The position numbers and the translations under genes are program-made. From Pseudomonas extremaustralis (GTDB lineage Bacteria > Pseudomonadota > Gammaproteobacteria > Pseudomonadales > Pseudomonadaceae): a stretch of DNA of 64,000 bases. Of the stretch, positions 30,422-40,991 are shown in pieces (within the stretch, counting starts at the first letter, position 1; the number at the start of each line of letters is the position of its first letter). The stretch lies in contig NZ_LT629689.1 of assembly GCF_900102035.1 (NCBI RefSeq), positions 4,014,001-4,078,000 on the forward strand. Direction: 5' to 3'. The notes beneath the pieces were generated by a model. The model ran no database searches, was not told the origin of the DNA, and saw nothing but the letters and a program-made list of their open reading frames with translations.

Positions 30422-32146
30422 ATGAATAGATCCTCCGCGTTGCTCCTTGCTTTTGTCTTCCTCAGCGGCTGCCAGGCCTTGGCCCCCGTGTCGCCGGACG
30501 GTACGCCGCCGGTGGAAGACAGCACCCCCGCCCCTGAAAAGCCCAAGGTTTATTCCTCGTTCAGTGAAGAAACGGTGTTCAGCCTGTTGACCGCAGAGCT
30601 GGCCGGCCAACGCAACCGCTTCGACATTGCACTGGATAATTACGTAACCCAGGCCATCAACACCCAGGATCCAGGCATTTCCGAGCGGGCGTTTCGCATC
30701 GCCGAATACCTGGGAGCCGATCAGGCGGCGCTGGATACCTCGCTGATCTGGGCGAAAAACGCCCCGGACGATCTCGAAGCGCAGCGGGCGGCAGCCATTC
30801 AATTGGCGCGCGCCGGGCGTTATGACGACTCCATGGCGTATATGGAGAAAGTCCTGCAGGGCAAGGGCGACACCCATTTCGACTTCCTCGCACTGTCGGC
30901 CGCCGACACCGACCAGGACACGCGCAATGGCCTGATGAAGAGTTTCGACCGCCTGCTGCAAAAACACCCGAAGAACAGCCAACTGGTGTTCGGCAAGGCC
31001 TTGCTGCTGCAACAGGATGACGAAACCGAAGCTGCACTGAAGCTGCTGGAGAAAAACCCACCGGAAGAAGGCGAGATCGCGCCGATTCTGTTGCGTGCAC
31101 GCCTGCTGCAGAGTCTCAATCGCGGCAAGGAAGCGATTCCGCTGCTGGAAAAAAGCATCAAGAAGTACCCGGAAGACAAGCGTCTGCGCCTGACCTACGC
31201 GCGCACGCTGGTGGAGCTGGACCGCATGGAGGACGCCAAAGTGCAGTTCGCCAATCTGGTCCAGCAATACCCGGACGACGACGAATTACGCTACTCCCTG
31301 GCCCTGGTGTGCCTGGAAGCCAAGGCCTGGGACGAGGCCAAGGGCTACCTGGAAGACCTGATCGCCCGGGAAAGCCATGTGGACTCCGCGCACCTGAACC
31401 TCGGCCGCATTGCCGAAGAACGCAACGACCCGCAGGCAGCCCTGCTTGAATACGCCCAGGTCAACCCCGGCAATGACTACCTGCCGGCCCAGTTGCGCCA
31501 GGCCGATATCCTGATGAGCAACGGGCGTACCGACGAAGCGGAAAAACGCCTGGCCGCCGCGCGGGATGCCGAACCGGACTACGCGATCCAGCTCTATCTG
31601 ATCCAGGCCGAGACCCTCTCGGCCAACAATCAGGGCGAGCGCGCCTGGAAAGTGCTGCAACAAGCCTTGTTGCAATTCCCCGACGACTTGAACCTGCTGT
31701 ATACCCGCGCCATGCAGGCGGAAAAACGCAATGACTTGGCGCAGATGGAAAAAGACCTGCGCCTGATCATCAAGCGTGATCCAGACAACGCCATGGCGCT
31801 TAACGCCCTGGGCTACACCTTGTCCGACCGCACCACACGCTACGACGAAGCCAAGGTGTTGATCGAACAGGCCCACAAGCTCAACCCGGAAGACCCGGCC
31901 GTACTCGATAGCCTGGGCTGGGTGAACTACCGCCTGGGCAATCTGGACGAAGCCGAACGCTTGCTGCGCATGGCACTGGAACGCTTCCCCGACCAGGAAG
32001 TCGCCGCCCACCTGGGCGAAGTGCTGTGGGTCAATGGCAAACAGCGTGAAGCCCGGCAAATCTGGGAAAAGTTCCTCAAGGAACAACCTGAAAGCCCCAT
32101 TCTGCGCAGCACCATCAAGCGCCTGACCGGATCCGAGACCCTATAA
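30422..32146 (+). CDS. TPR-repeat lipoprotein
   Basis: The 574-residue protein has a lipoprotein signal ([17 protein letters not shown], lipobox LSGC, Cys17). The rest is mostly helical, with many tetratricopeptide-like repeats (for example [20 protein letters not shown] and [20 protein letters not shown] in the C-terminal third). Exact function is not known. It lies 4 bases before lolB and so probably shares its transcript. An outer-membrane location is likely because +2 is Gln, not Asp. Confidence 0.85.
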   Translation: MNRSSALLLAFVFLSGCQALAPVSPDGTPPVEDSTPAPEKPKVYSSFSEETVFSLLTAELAGQRNRFDIALDNYVTQAINTQDPGISERAFRIAEYLGADQAALDTSLIWAKNAPDDLEAQRAAAIQLARAGRYDDSMAYMEKVLQGKGDTHFDFLALSAADTDQDTRNGLMKSFDRLLQKHPKNSQLVFGKALLLQQDDETEAALKLLEKNPPEEGEIAPILLRARLLQSLNRGKEAIPLLEKSIKKYPEDKRLRLTYARTLVELDRMEDAKVQFANLVQQYPDDDELRYSLALVCLEAKAWDEAKGYLEDLIARESHVDSAHLNLGRIAEERNDPQAALLEYAQVNPGNDYLPAQLRQADILMSNGRTDEAEKRLAAARDAEPDYAIQLYLIQAETLSANNQGERAWKVLQQALLQFPDDLNLLYTRAMQAEKRNDLAQMEKDLRLIIKRDPDNAMALNALGYTLSDRTTRYDEAKVLIEQAHKLNPEDPAVLDSLGWVNYRLGNLDEAERLLRMALERFPDQEVAAHLGEVLWVNGKQREARQIWEKFLKEQPESPILRSTIKRLTGSETL

Positions 32147-32150
32147 GCTT

Positions 32151-32768
32151 ATGTTTTTGCGCCACGTTATCGTTTTCAGCTTCATCGCCCTGCTCGCCGG
32201 TTGCGCGGGCTTCGGCGCCCGCGAATCCGTTGAAGGTCCGGGCAACCCGGCGCAATGGAAACAACACAAGGCACAGCTCGGCAGCATCGATGGCTGGCAG
32301 ATCGACGGCAAGGTCGGGGTTCGCGCCCCGAAAGATTCCGGCAGCGGCACCTTGTTCTGGCTGCAACGCCAGGACTACTACGACATTCGCCTGTCCGGCC
32401 CATTGGGTCGAGGCGCAGCGCGCCTGACCGGCCGACCGGGACAGGTGAGCCTCGAAGTTGCCAACCAGGGGCGCTATGAAGCGACCTCGCCGGAAGCGCT
32501 GCTGGAAGAACAGATCGGCTGGAAGCTGCCCGTATCGCATTTGGTGTGGTGGGTACGCGGCTTGCCCGCCCCCGACAGCAAAAGTCGCCTGAGCCTCAAC
32601 AGCGACAGCCGCCTGGCGACCCTCGAACAGGATGGCTGGCAGGTCGAATACCTGAGCTATGTGCAACAAAGCGGTTACTGGCTGCCCGAGCGCATCAAGC
32701 TGCACGGCACCGACCTTGACATCACGCTGGTGATCAAGGACTGGCAACCGCGCAAGCTGGGGCAATAA
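32151..32768 (+). CDS. lolB: Outer-membrane lipoprotein insertion protein LolB
   Basis: Accepts lipoproteins from LolA and inserts them into the outer membrane. The 205-residue precursor has a lipobox (LLAGC, Cys near 18), then [24 protein letters not shown] and a [16 protein letters not shown] strand pattern typical of LolB, with [14 protein letters not shown] later. It sits between the TPR lipoprotein gene and ispE, the usual order in gammaproteobacteria (lolB-ispE-prs). Confidence 0.94.
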   Translation: MFLRHVIVFSFIALLAGCAGFGARESVEGPGNPAQWKQHKAQLGSIDGWQIDGKVGVRAPKDSGSGTLFWLQRQDYYDIRLSGPLGRGAARLTGRPGQVSLEVANQGRYEATSPEALLEEQIGWKLPVSHLVWWVRGLPAPDSKSRLSLNSDSRLATLEQDGWQVEYLSYVQQSGYWLPERIKLHGTDLDITLVIKDWQPRKLGQ

Positions 32769-32769
32769 C

Positions 32770-33621
32770 GTGACGGTAGAAAAACTGACCCTGCCCTCCC
32801 CGGCCAAACTCAATCTGATGCTGCACATTCTCGGTCGCCGTGAAGACGGCTACCACGAGTTGCAGACGCTGTTTCAGTTTCTCGATTATGGCGACGAGCT
32901 AACGTTCGCCGTACGCGACGATGGCGTGATTCAACTGCATACCGAATTCGAAGGCGTGCCCCACGACAGCAATCTGATTGTGAAGGCCGCAAAAAAAATC
33001 CAGGAACAATCCGGCTGCACCCTGGGTGTCGACATCTGGATAGATAAGATCCTGCCCATGGGCGGCGGCATCGGCGGCGGCAGCTCGAATGCCGCCACCA
33101 CATTGCTGGGCCTGAACCACTTGTGGCAGCTCGGCTGGGACCTCGATCGCCTGGCCGCGCTGGGCCTGACGCTCGGCGCCGACGTCCCGGTTTTCGTGCG
33201 TGGACACGCCGCTTTTGCCGAGGGCGTCGGCGAAAAACTCACCCCCGAATACCCCGAAGAGCCTTGGTATGTCGTGCTTGTCCCGCAAGTATCTGTAAGT
33301 ACAGCAGAAATTTTTTCAGATCCACTGTTGACACGTAACTCTCCTCCCATTAAAGTGCGCCCCGTTCCCAAGGGAAACAGTCGAAATGACTGCTTACCGG
33401 TTGTAGCAAGGCGTTATCCAGAGGTACGTAACGCTTTGAATTTGTTAGGTAAATTTACCGAAGCAAAATTAACCGGCACTGGAAGTTGTGTGTTTGGGGG
33501 CTTCCCAAACAAAGCTGAAGCTGATAAAGTCTCGGCCCTTCTTACAGAGACCCTTACAGGGTTTGTAGCAAAGGGAAGCAACGTTTCGATGTTGCATCGC
33601 AAGTTGCAAAGTCTGCTCTAA
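32770..33621 (+). CDS. ispE: 4-diphosphocytidyl-2-C-methyl-D-erythritol kinase
   Basis: GHMP kinase of the MEP isoprenoid pathway. The 283-residue protein has [24 protein letters not shown] and the ATP-binding [21 protein letters not shown] motif. The start is a GTG one base after the lolB stop. The last third of the gene (from about 33290) is clearly richer in A/T and in rare codons such as TTA, GTA and ACA than the first two thirds. The reading frame stays intact, so it is probably functional but recombinant in origin. Confidence 0.95.
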   Translation: MTVEKLTLPSPAKLNLMLHILGRREDGYHELQTLFQFLDYGDELTFAVRDDGVIQLHTEFEGVPHDSNLIVKAAKKIQEQSGCTLGVDIWIDKILPMGGGIGGGSSNAATTLLGLNHLWQLGWDLDRLAALGLTLGADVPVFVRGHAAFAEGVGEKLTPEYPEEPWYVVLVPQVSVSTAEIFSDPLLTRNSPPIKVRPVPKGNSRNDCLPVVARRYPEVRNALNLLGKFTEAKLTGTGSCVFGGFPNKAEADKVSALLTETLTGFVAKGSNVSMLHRKLQSLL

Positions 33622-33658
33622 AAGGAATCGAGTACTGGGTACTCGTTGCAACAGATAC

Positions 33659-33733
33659 AGGGGCGTCGCCAAGCGGTAAGGCAGCAGGTTTTGATCCTGC
33701 CATGCGTTGGTTCGAATCCAGCCGCCCCTGCCA
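33659..33733 (+). tRNA. tRNA-Gln (anticodon TTG)
   Basis: The acceptor stem AGGGGCG pairs with CGCCCCT, the anticodon stem GCAGG/CCTGC (84-88 and 96-100 of this hundred) encloses TTTTGAT with anticodon TTG at 33691-33693, and the T arm has GGTTCGAATCC. The CCA end is encoded (33731-33733). The position between ispE and prs is common in pseudomonads. Confidence 0.96.
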
Positions 33734-33779
33734 TTTTCCTATACTCATCCAGGTTACCCTCAGCCTCTAGGTACTGCGC

Positions 33780-34721
33780 GTGTCCAAGATGATGGTCTTT
33801 ACGGGGAACGCCAACCCCGATCTGGCTCGACGTGTCGTACGTCAGCTGCATATCCCTCTCGGTGACATCTCCGTCGGCAAATTTTCCGACGGCGAAATTA
33901 CCGCCGAGATCAATGAAAACGTCCGCGGTAAAGACGTCTTCATTATTCAGCCGACCTGCGCTCCGACCAACGATAACCTGATGGAACTCGTCGTGATGGC
34001 TGATGCCTTCCGCCGCTCCTCAGCGACTCGAATCACAGCTGTAATCCCTTACTTTGGTTATGCCCGTCAGGATCGCCGTCCGCGTTCCGCACGTGTGGCT
34101 ATCAGCGCGAAAGTCGTGGCTGACATGCTCACCGTGGTAGGCATCGACCGTGTTCTCACGGTTGACCTGCACGCTGACCAAATCCAGGGGTTCTTCGATA
34201 TTCCGGTAGATAACATCTACGGCTCCCCCGTATTGGTGGATGACATCGAAGACCAGCGCTTTGAAAACCTGATGATCGTGTCCCCGGACATTGGTGGCGT
34301 CGTGCGTGCACGGGCTGTCGCCAAATCCCTGGGCGTGGACCTCGGGATCATCGACAAACGCCGTGAGAAAGCCAATCACTCTGAAGTGATGCATATCATC
34401 GGTGATGTCGAAGGGCGCACCTGTATTCTCGTCGATGACATGGTCGATACCGCCGGCACCCTGTGCCACGCGGCAAAAGCCTTGAAAGAGCACGGTGCGG
34501 CTAAAGTCTTCGCCTACTGCACACACCCTGTGCTGTCGGGCCGAGCGATCGAGAACATCGAGAACTCAATGCTGGACGAACTGGTGGTGACCAACACCAT
34601 CCCGTTGTCCGCTGCCGCTCAAGCCTGTTCGCGTATCCGTCAACTGGATATCGGACCGGTAGTTGCCGAAGCGGTTCGCCGCATCAGCAACGAAGAATCG
34701 ATCAGCGCGATGTTCCGTTAA
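33780..34721 (+). CDS. prs: Ribose-phosphate pyrophosphokinase
   Basis: Makes PRPP from ribose-5-phosphate and ATP for nucleotide, His and Trp synthesis. The 313-residue protein starts with GTG ([20 protein letters not shown]) and has the PRPP-binding loop [21 protein letters not shown] and [14 protein letters not shown]. Length and order (ispE, tRNA-Gln, prs, rplY) are those of Pseudomonas. A strong terminator follows. Confidence 0.97.
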   Translation: MSKMMVFTGNANPDLARRVVRQLHIPLGDISVGKFSDGEITAEINENVRGKDVFIIQPTCAPTNDNLMELVVMADAFRRSSATRITAVIPYFGYARQDRRPRSARVAISAKVVADMLTVVGIDRVLTVDLHADQIQGFFDIPVDNIYGSPVLVDDIEDQRFENLMIVSPDIGGVVRARAVAKSLGVDLGIIDKRREKANHSEVMHIIGDVEGRTCILVDDMVDTAGTLCHAAKALKEHGAAKVFAYCTHPVLSGRAIENIENSMLDELVVTNTIPLSAAAQACSRIRQLDIGPVVAEAVRRISNEESISAMFR

Positions 34722-34758
34722 GGGTCAACCCTTTCGGAACACCTCACTGACGAAAAGC

Positions 34759-34795
34759 GCCCCGCCCCAGCGTACTGTTGGGGCGGGGCTTTTTT
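34759..34795 (+). terminator. Rho-independent terminator of prs
   Basis: GCCCCGCCCCA and TGGGGCGGGGC form an 11-bp GC-only-rich stem followed by TTTTTT. Confidence 0.92.
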
Positions 34796-34860
34796 GCCCA
34801 TATCGCCTTTAGCGCTGGTCGCAAACGCTGGGGCGAATGTGGTTATTTTGGAGATACAAC

Positions 34861-35460
34861 ATGAACGAATTTATTCTGAATGCTGAAGTGCGTTCCGACC
34901 TGGGGAAAGGTGCGAGCCGCCGCCTGCGTCGTCTCGCAAGCCTGGTTCCAGCTGTAGTTTACGGTGGCGACAAAGCCCCTGAATCCATCAGCATGCTGGC
35001 CAAAGAAATCGCCAAACTGCTGGAAAACGATGCGGCCTACAGCCACATCATTTCCTTGAACGTTGGCGGCACCAAGCAGAACGTCATCATCAAGGCCCTG
35101 CAACGCCACCCAGCCAAAGGCCACGTGCTGCACGCTGACTTCGTACGCGTTGTTGCCGGCCAGAAACTGACCGCCATCGTGCCTGTGCACTTTGTTGGCG
35201 AAGAAGCTCCGGTCAAGAAAGGCGGCGAAGTTTCGCACGTTGTTGCCGAGATCGAAGTGACCTGCCTGCCGAAAGACCTGCCTGAGTTCATCGAAGTCGA
35301 CCTGTCGGCGATGGAAATCGGCGACATCATCCACCTGTCCGACATCAAGGCCCCTAAAGGCGTTGAGTTCGTTGCACTGGTTCACGGTGATGACAAAGCT
35401 GTTGCCAACGTACACGCTCCACGCGTTGCACCAGAAGCTGAAGAAGGCGCTGCAGAGTAA
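34861..35460 (+). CDS. rplY: 50S ribosomal protein L25 (CTC form)
   Basis: Binds 5S rRNA. The 199-residue protein is the long form: an N-terminal L25 domain ([24 protein letters not shown], to about 95) and the C-terminal TL5/CTC domain (ECTLP-like [24 protein letters not shown]). It ends in an acidic tail. ATG 34861 has GGAGA upstream; the in-frame ATG at 34837 is rejected. The gene is followed by pth, as in many gammaproteobacteria. Confidence 0.96.
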   Translation: MNEFILNAEVRSDLGKGASRRLRRLASLVPAVVYGGDKAPESISMLAKEIAKLLENDAAYSHIISLNVGGTKQNVIIKALQRHPAKGHVLHADFVRVVAGQKLTAIVPVHFVGEEAPVKKGGEVSHVVAEIEVTCLPKDLPEFIEVDLSAMEIGDIIHLSDIKAPKGVEFVALVHGDDKAVANVHAPRVAPEAEEGAAE

Positions 35461-35627
35461 TTCACTCTGTAATGTCGGAGCTTGAGGACACATCGCGGAC
35501 CGAAACGTAGCGAGAAAGCGGGCGATAACGCGACGTTCACCTCATGAGGTAACGAGCTCTTGTCGTCCACTTTCGCCGCACCCAGGTCGGCGATGTTATC
35601 CACAACTCCAAAGGAAGGGCCCCTGTC

Positions 35628-36212
35628 GTGACTGCCATTAAACTGATCGTTGGCCTGGGAAATCCAGGCGCCGAATACGAACAGACCCGGCATAACGCGG
35701 GGGCCCTTTTTGTTGAGCGCATCGCCCACGCCCAAGGTGTGAACCTGGTGGCCGATCGCAAATATTTCGGCCTGACCGGACGCTTTTCGCATCAGGGTCA
35801 GGATGTTCGTCTGTTGATTCCCACCACCTACATGAACCGCAGCGGCCAGGCTGTCGCGGCGCTTGCGGGTTTCTTCCGGATCAAACCCGAAGAAATCCTG
35901 GTGGCCCATGACGAACTGGACCTGCCACCCGGCGTTGCCAAGCTCAAGCAAGGCGGCGGGCATGGCGGGCACAATGGTCTGCGCGACATCATCGCGCAGC
36001 TGGGCAATCAGAATAATTTTTACCGCCTGCGGCTCGGCATTGGCCACCCAGGCGTTGCCAGTATGGTTTCAAATTTCGTCCTGGGTCGTGCGCCACGCGC
36101 CGAACAGGAAAAACTCGATGCCAGCATCGACTTTGCCCTCGGCGTGCTGCCGGATATCTTCGCCGGTGAATGGAACCGTGCGATGAAAACCCTGCACAGC
36201 CAGAAGGCCTGA
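35628..36212 (+). CDS. pth: Peptidyl-tRNA hydrolase
   Basis: Releases peptides from prematurely dropped peptidyl-tRNA. The 194-residue protein starts with GTG and has [21 protein letters not shown] with the catalytic His, then [10 protein letters not shown] and [26 protein letters not shown]. An AAGGAAGGG purine stretch precedes the start. It lies 21 bases before ychF. Confidence 0.97.
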   Translation: MTAIKLIVGLGNPGAEYEQTRHNAGALFVERIAHAQGVNLVADRKYFGLTGRFSHQGQDVRLLIPTTYMNRSGQAVAALAGFFRIKPEEILVAHDELDLPPGVAKLKQGGGHGGHNGLRDIIAQLGNQNNFYRLRLGIGHPGVASMVSNFVLGRAPRAEQEKLDASIDFALGVLPDIFAGEWNRAMKTLHSQKA

Positions 36213-36233
36213 CTCTTACCGAGGGGAAACACC

Positions 36234-37334
36234 ATGGGATTCAATTGCGGCATCGTCGGCCTGCCCAACGTCGGCAAATCCACCTTGTTCAACGCTTTGA
36301 CCAAGTCCGGTATTGCGGCGGAGAACTTCCCCTTCTGCACCATCGAACCCAACAGCGGTATCGTGCCGATGCCGGACCCACGCCTGGAAGCCCTGGCGTT
36401 GATCGTCAACCCCAAGCGCATCCTGCCGACCACCATGGAATTCGTCGACATCGCCGGCCTGGTCGCCGGTGCGTCGAAAGGTGAAGGCCTGGGCAACAAG
36501 TTCCTGGCCAACATCCGTGAAACCGATGCCATCGCCCACGTGGTCCGCTGCTTTGAAGACGAGAACGTGATTCACGTCTCCAACAGCGTCGACCCGAAAC
36601 GCGACATCGAAATCATCGACCTGGAACTGATCTTCGCCGACCTCGACAGCTGCGAGAAGCAACTGCAGAAAGTCGCGCGCAATGCCAAGGGCGGTGACAA
36701 GGACGCAGTGGTCCAGAAAGGCCTGCTGGAGCAGTTGATCGCTCACTTCACCCTGGGCAAGCCGGCACGCAGCCTGATGAAGACCATGGGCGCTGACGAG
36801 AAGGCCGCGGTCAAGGGCTTCCACCTGCTGACCACCAAGCCGGTGATGTACATCGCCAACGTCGCCGAAGACGGCTTCGAGAACAACCCGCTGCTCGACG
36901 TGGTCAAGGCCATCGCCGAAGAAGAAGGCGCCATGGTTGTGCCGGTGTGCAACAAGATCGAAGCGGAAATCGCCGAACTCGATGACGGCGAAGAAAAAGA
37001 CATGTTCCTCGAGGCCCTGGGCCTGGAAGAGCCGGGCCTGAACCGCGTGATCCGCGCCGGTTATGAAATGCTCAACCTGCAGACCTACTTCACCGCCGGT
37101 GTCGAAGAAGTCCGCGCCTGGACCGTCAAGGTCGGTGCCACCGCGCCACAGGCTGCTGGCGTGATCCACACCGACTTCGAAAAAGGCTTCATCCGTGCCG
37201 AAGTGATCGCCTACAACGACTTCATCCAGTTCAAGGGTGAAGCCGGTGCCAAGGAAGCCGGCAAGTGGCGCCTGGAAGGCAAGGAATACATCGTCAAAGA
37301 TGGCGACGTGATGCACTTCCGCTTCAACGTGTAA
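36234..37334 (+). CDS. ychF: Redox-regulated ATPase YchF
   Basis: Obg-family P-loop ATPase that binds ribosomes and takes part in stress control. The 366-residue protein has [18 protein letters not shown] (about 6-23), the switch region [20 protein letters not shown], and a C-terminal TGS domain ([27 protein letters not shown]). It is cotranscribed with pth, and a strong terminator follows. It marks the right edge of the core block. Confidence 0.97.
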   Translation: MGFNCGIVGLPNVGKSTLFNALTKSGIAAENFPFCTIEPNSGIVPMPDPRLEALALIVNPKRILPTTMEFVDIAGLVAGASKGEGLGNKFLANIRETDAIAHVVRCFEDENVIHVSNSVDPKRDIEIIDLELIFADLDSCEKQLQKVARNAKGGDKDAVVQKGLLEQLIAHFTLGKPARSLMKTMGADEKAAVKGFHLLTTKPVMYIANVAEDGFENNPLLDVVKAIAEEEGAMVVPVCNKIEAEIAELDDGEEKDMFLEALGLEEPGLNRVIRAGYEMLNLQTYFTAGVEEVRAWTVKVGATAPQAAGVIHTDFEKGFIRAEVIAYNDFIQFKGEAGAKEAGKWRLEGKEYIVKDGDVMHFRFNV

Positions 37335-37357
37335 TTCACACGCAAGACGACAAACAC

Positions 37358-37395
37358 AAAAATCCCCGTGATCACTCGCTGACACGGGGATTTTT
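37358..37395 (+). terminator. Terminator after ychF
   Basis: AAAAATCCCCGTG pairs with CACGGGGATTTTT, a symmetrical stem that can end both the ychF transcript and the convergent mhpR transcript. Confidence 0.9.
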
Positions 37396-37450
37396 GCGTT
37401 TTGCGGGCTTGATCGCGCCCCACGGCAAAGCACGCAGAAAGGCGCCAACC

Positions 37451-38227
37451 CTACGCCAATTGCGCCCTGATTTTTTGCACCACGTCTTGCATCGCCGGTA
37501 GATGCCGACGCGCGGCCTCCTCAACCGACATCGCCTTGGCGATGTAAACCAGGTTCAGGCAACCCATCACCCGCTCCTCGTGCTCGATCGGAATCGCGAT
37601 GGCGGCAATTTTGCGTTCCTGGCCCCAGTGGGAATTGTTTTCGCCGTAGCCTTTGCTCAAGGTGTGTTCCACCAACCGCTCGACAAAGCCTCGATCGGCC
37701 GCCAGCGCCGACTGTTCATCTTCGCGGCTGACCATCAACTCAATCAGCTTCTCGCGCTCAGCCTCGGGGCAGAACGCAAAGTAGGCGCGCCCGGTGGCCG
37801 TCATCAACAGCGGCAAGCGCCGACCGACCATGGAGCGGTGAAATGACAGGCGGCTGAAGCGATGAGTGGTCTCGCGAATCACCATGGCGTCGCCATCCAG
37901 CGTGCACAGGTCGCTCGGCCACACGACTTGTTGCAGCAGCTCACCCAGCAGCGGTGCAGCAATCGAAGAAATCCATTGTTCGTCGCGAAATCCCTCACTC
38001 AATTCACGCACTTTCAGCGTCAGTCGATAGCTGTCATCCGACTCGCTGCGTCGCACGTAGCCCTCGGCCTGCAAGGTCTCCAGCAATCGTCGAACCGTGG
38101 TGCGATGCAACCCGCTCTGCTCGGCCAACTGCGCCGTACTGGCCCCGCCATCGAAACGATTCAAGCCGTTGATCAGGGCCAAACCGCGCATCAGCCCACG
38201 AACAGCCTTGTATTCTGTCTCGCTCAT
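37451..38227 (-). CDS. mhpR: IclR-family regulator MhpR
   Basis: Transcriptional activator of the 3-(3-hydroxyphenyl)propionate pathway. With the start at 38227 (AAGGAG upstream) the protein has 258 residues: an N-terminal winged helix (STAQLAEQSGLHRTTVRRLLETLQAEGYV, about 27-55) and a C-terminal IclR effector domain (GRRLPLLMTATGRAYFAF, EHEERVMGCLNLVY). The frame is open 74 codons upstream, but that part covers the operator. The divergent position next to mhpA is as in E. coli. An AACAATAA motif just before the Shine-Dalgarno suggests Crc control. Confidence 0.92.
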   Translation of the reverse strand: MSETEYKAVRGLMRGLALINGLNRFDGGASTAQLAEQSGLHRTTVRRLLETLQAEGYVRRSESDDSYRLTLKVRELSEGFRDEQWISSIAAPLLGELLQQVVWPSDLCTLDGDAMVIRETTHRFSRLSFHRSMVGRRLPLLMTATGRAYFAFCPEAEREKLIELMVSREDEQSALAADRGFVERLVEHTLSKGYGENNSHWGQERKIAAIAIPIEHEERVMGCLNLVYIAKAMSVEEAARRHLPAMQDVVQKIRAQLA

Positions 38228-38237
38228 GGGAACTCCT

Positions 38238-38245
38238 TTATTGTT
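38238..38245 (-). promoter_or_regulatory. Hfq/Crc-type CA motif in the mhpR leader
   Basis: On the minus strand this reads AACAATAA, fitting AAnAAnAA, and it lies immediately before the AAGGAG ribosome binding site of mhpR. This is the usual location for catabolite repression by Hfq-Crc. Confidence 0.5.
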
Positions 38246-38257
38246 ATAAATCAGGCT

Positions 38258-38274
38258 TGTGCACCTGGTGCACA
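38258..38274. promoter_or_regulatory. Probable MhpR operator
   Basis: TGTGCACCTGGTGCACA is a perfect 17-bp palindrome with a one-base centre in the mhpR-mhpA divergent region. Its centre is about 60 bases upstream of the likely mhpA transcription start, the distance expected for the activator. As I recall, the E. coli MhpR site is a similar 17-bp palindrome near -58. Confidence 0.8.
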
Positions 38275-38290
38275 CTAGCAAGGGTTTTCG

Positions 38291-38319
38291 TTGTCCACCA
38301 GCCTCGTGATTTCCATACT
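38291..38319 (+). promoter_or_regulatory. Probable mhpA promoter
   Basis: TTGTCC (38291-38296), 17 bases, CATACT (38314-38319): four of six to consensus in both boxes. This is weak, as expected for an activated promoter. Confidence 0.55.
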
Positions 38320-38325
38320 GCGCCC

Positions 38326-38333
38326 AACAAAAA
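38326..38333 (+). promoter_or_regulatory. Hfq/Crc-type CA motif at the mhpA leader
   Basis: AACAAAAA fits AAnAAnAA and lies at the expected 5' end of the mhpA mRNA, about 28 bases before the start codon and 15 bases before CGGAGA. Confidence 0.4.
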
Positions 38334-38360
38334 ATCCAAAAGCGCTGTACGGAGATACCC

Positions 38361-40019
38361 ATGAGCCTTGCACCCACTCCTTCCCCATTGGAGTTGACCA
38401 CCGATGTTGCCATCGTCGGCGCCGGCCCGGTCGGCCTGATGATTGCCAATTACCTGGGACAATGCGGCGTCAACGTCACGGTGGTGGAAAAGCTCGACAG
38501 CCTGATCGACTATCCTCGCGCCATTGGCCTGGACGACGAAAGCCTGCGCACTTTCCAGGCCGTCGGTCTGGCGGACAAGGTGCTGCCCCATACCACGCCT
38601 TGGCACGCCATGCGTTTCCTGACCCCCAAGGGTCGCTGCTTCGCCGACATTCAACCGAAAACCGACGAGTTCGGCTGGTCACGACGCAACGCGTTCATTC
38701 AACCGTTGGCTGACCGGGTACTGTTCGACGGCCTGCAGCGCTTCAATAACGTCAAGGTCCTGTTCAGCCGTGAGCTCAACAGTTTCGAACAAAGCGACAG
38801 CGCAGTGGTGCTCGACCTCAAGGATCAGCATGGCCGCAGCGAACGCCTGAACGCTCGTTACCTGATTGGTTGCGATGGCGGCAACAGCCTGGTGCGGCGC
38901 AGCCTGGATATCAGCTTTGAAGGCAAGACCGCGCCCAATCAGTGGATCGTGGTCGACATCGCCAACGACCCGCTGGCCACGCCCCATGTTTATCTGTGCT
39001 GCGACCCCGTGCGTCCTTACGTGTCCGCCGCCCTGCCCCATGGCGTGCGTCGTTTCGAGTTCATGGTGATGCCCGGCGAAACCGAGACCGAGCTGAGCAA
39101 GCCTGAGAACCTGCGCCGGCTGCTGAGCAAGGTATTGCCGAACCCGGACCGCATCGAGCTGATCCGCAGCCGCGTCTATACCCATAACGCGCGTCTGGCC
39201 GGTCGGTTCCGCCAGGGTCGGGTGCTGCTGGCCGGTGACGCCGCGCACATCATGCCGGTATGGCAAGGCCAGGGTTACAACAGCGGCATGCGCGATGCCT
39301 TGAACCTGGCGTGGAAGCTGGCGCTGGTGATCAAGGGCCTGGCCGCCGACAACCTGCTCGACAGCTACGAACAGGAGCGCCGCGACCACGCCAAGGCGAT
39401 GATCAATCTCTCCGTACTCGCCGGCCACGTGCTGGCGCCGCCGAAACGCTGGCAAGGCACCCTGCGCGATGGGGTGTCGTGGTTGCTCAATTACCTGCCG
39501 CCGGTCAAACGCTACTTCGTGGAAATGCGCTTCAAACCGATGCCGCAATACACCCAGGGCGCGTTGATCGTGCCAAATCAAAAGGGCTCGCCGGTCGGCA
39601 AGATGTTCATTCAGCCGAAGGTATTGACCGATGCCGGCACCACAGTGCTGCTGGATGAAGTGATCGGCGAGAACTTTGCGATTATCGCCTGGGGCTGCGA
39701 CCCGACCTGGGGCCTGACCGCCGAGCAAATCGCGCAGTGGAAAGCCCTGGGCACCCGCTTCATTCAAGTGTTGCCAGACGTCCAGCTCAGAGTCCCGAGC
39801 GATGCCGGCCCTGACGTGATCCGCGTGGGTGACTGCACCGGTCGCTTGAAAGAGTGGTTCGCCCTCGGCACGTCGTCCATTGCCCTGGTGCGTCCGGACC
39901 GCTTCGTCGCCGGGCTGGCCATCCCCCAAACGGTCGGCCAGGCCTGCGATGAACTGGCCCGGGCGCTCAAAGCTTTGCCACAGCCTGCGGCGAGCGCTGT
40001 CGTCAGCAAGGTCGCGTGA
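38361..40019 (+). CDS. mhpA: 3-(3-hydroxyphenyl)propionate hydroxylase
   Basis: FAD- and NADH-dependent monooxygenase that converts 3-(3-hydroxyphenyl)propionate to the 2,3-dihydroxy compound. The 552-residue protein has the FAD motif [21 protein letters not shown] (about 14-34), the mid-chain [17 protein letters not shown], and [30 protein letters not shown] (split across residues 290-320), all typical of PheA/TfdB hydroxylases of the MhpA type. It is the first gene of the catabolic operon; CGGAGA precedes the start. Confidence 0.94.
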   Translation: MSLAPTPSPLELTTDVAIVGAGPVGLMIANYLGQCGVNVTVVEKLDSLIDYPRAIGLDDESLRTFQAVGLADKVLPHTTPWHAMRFLTPKGRCFADIQPKTDEFGWSRRNAFIQPLADRVLFDGLQRFNNVKVLFSRELNSFEQSDSAVVLDLKDQHGRSERLNARYLIGCDGGNSLVRRSLDISFEGKTAPNQWIVVDIANDPLATPHVYLCCDPVRPYVSAALPHGVRRFEFMVMPGETETELSKPENLRRLLSKVLPNPDRIELIRSRVYTHNARLAGRFRQGRVLLAGDAAHIMPVWQGQGYNSGMRDALNLAWKLALVIKGLAADNLLDSYEQERRDHAKAMINLSVLAGHVLAPPKRWQGTLRDGVSWLLNYLPPVKRYFVEMRFKPMPQYTQGALIVPNQKGSPVGKMFIQPKVLTDAGTTVLLDEVIGENFAIIAWGCDPTWGLTAEQIAQWKALGTRFIQVLPDVQLRVPSDAGPDVIRVGDCTGRLKEWFALGTSSIALVRPDRFVAGLAIPQTVGQACDELARALKALPQPAASAVVSKVA

Positions 40020-40020
40020 G

Positions 40021-40974
40021 ATGAGCGCTTATCTGCATTGTTTGTCTCACACGCCGTTGGTGGGCTACGTCGACCCTGAACCGCACGTGCTGGTCGAAGT
40101 CGACGGCGTGATCGCCGAGGCGCGCGAGCGCATCGCCCGCTTCGACCCAGAGTTGGTGGTGCTGTTCGGCCCCGACCATTACAACGGCTTTTTCTACGAC
40201 GTCATGCCGGCCTTTTGCATTGGCATGGCGGCCGACGCCATCGGTGATTTCAACACCGCCGCCGGCCCTCTGGACGTGCCTAAAACACTGGCCGAATCCT
40301 GCGCCCAGGCGGTGCTGGAGGCCGGTGTCGACACTGCGGTGTCGTATCGCATGCAGGTCGACCATGGGTTCGCCCAACCCCTGGAGCTGTTGCTCGGCGG
40401 CTTGCACAAATGCCCGGTGATCCCGGTGTTCATCAACTGCGTGGCCGTGCCGCTGCCTGGCTTCAAACGTGCCCGGCTGCTGGGCGAGGCGATTGGCCAA
40501 TGGGCGAAATCGCTGGATAAACGCGTGCTGTTCCTGGCCTCCGGCGGCTTGTCCCATCAACCGCCGGTACCGGAACTGGCCAAGGTCGATGCGCGGATGG
40601 CCGACCGCCTGATGGGCAGCGGCCGCCAGCTTCCTGCCGACGAACGACAGGCCCGGCAGAACCGGGTCATTCAAGCCGCCCGTGTCTTCGTCGAAGACCC
40701 GTACAGCCTGCACCCGCTGAACCCGACGTGGGACCAGCAGTTTCTCGACACCCTCCAACAGGCCCGCATGAGCGACCTCGACAGCCTGGGTAACGACGCA
40801 TTGTCGGCGCTGGCCGGCAAGTCGACCCATGAAGTCAAAACCTGGGTCGCCGCCTTCGCCGCCCTGAGTGCCTTCGGCCCGTACCGGACCGAGGGTCGTT
40901 ACTACCGCCCGATTCCCGAATGGATTGCAGGCTTCGGTGCGCTTGGCGCACAGCCGCTGAACCATCACCCATGA
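40021..40974 (+). CDS. mhpB: 2,3-dihydroxyphenylpropionate 1,2-dioxygenase
   Basis: Fe2+-dependent extradiol ring cleavage enzyme of the LigB (class III) type. The 317-residue protein starts [19 protein letters not shown] and has [36 protein letters not shown] and [16 protein letters not shown] with the conserved His residues. The start lies one base after the mhpA stop. I ignored the longer frame that reaches back into mhpA. Confidence 0.94.
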   Translation: MSAYLHCLSHTPLVGYVDPEPHVLVEVDGVIAEARERIARFDPELVVLFGPDHYNGFFYDVMPAFCIGMAADAIGDFNTAAGPLDVPKTLAESCAQAVLEAGVDTAVSYRMQVDHGFAQPLELLLGGLHKCPVIPVFINCVAVPLPGFKRARLLGEAIGQWAKSLDKRVLFLASGGLSHQPPVPELAKVDARMADRLMGSGRQLPADERQARQNRVIQAARVFVEDPYSLHPLNPTWDQQFLDTLQQARMSDLDSLGNDALSALAGKSTHEVKTWVAAFAALSAFGPYRTEGRYYRPIPEWIAGFGALGAQPLNHHP

Positions 40975-40991
40975 ATTCAAGGAACACTGCC

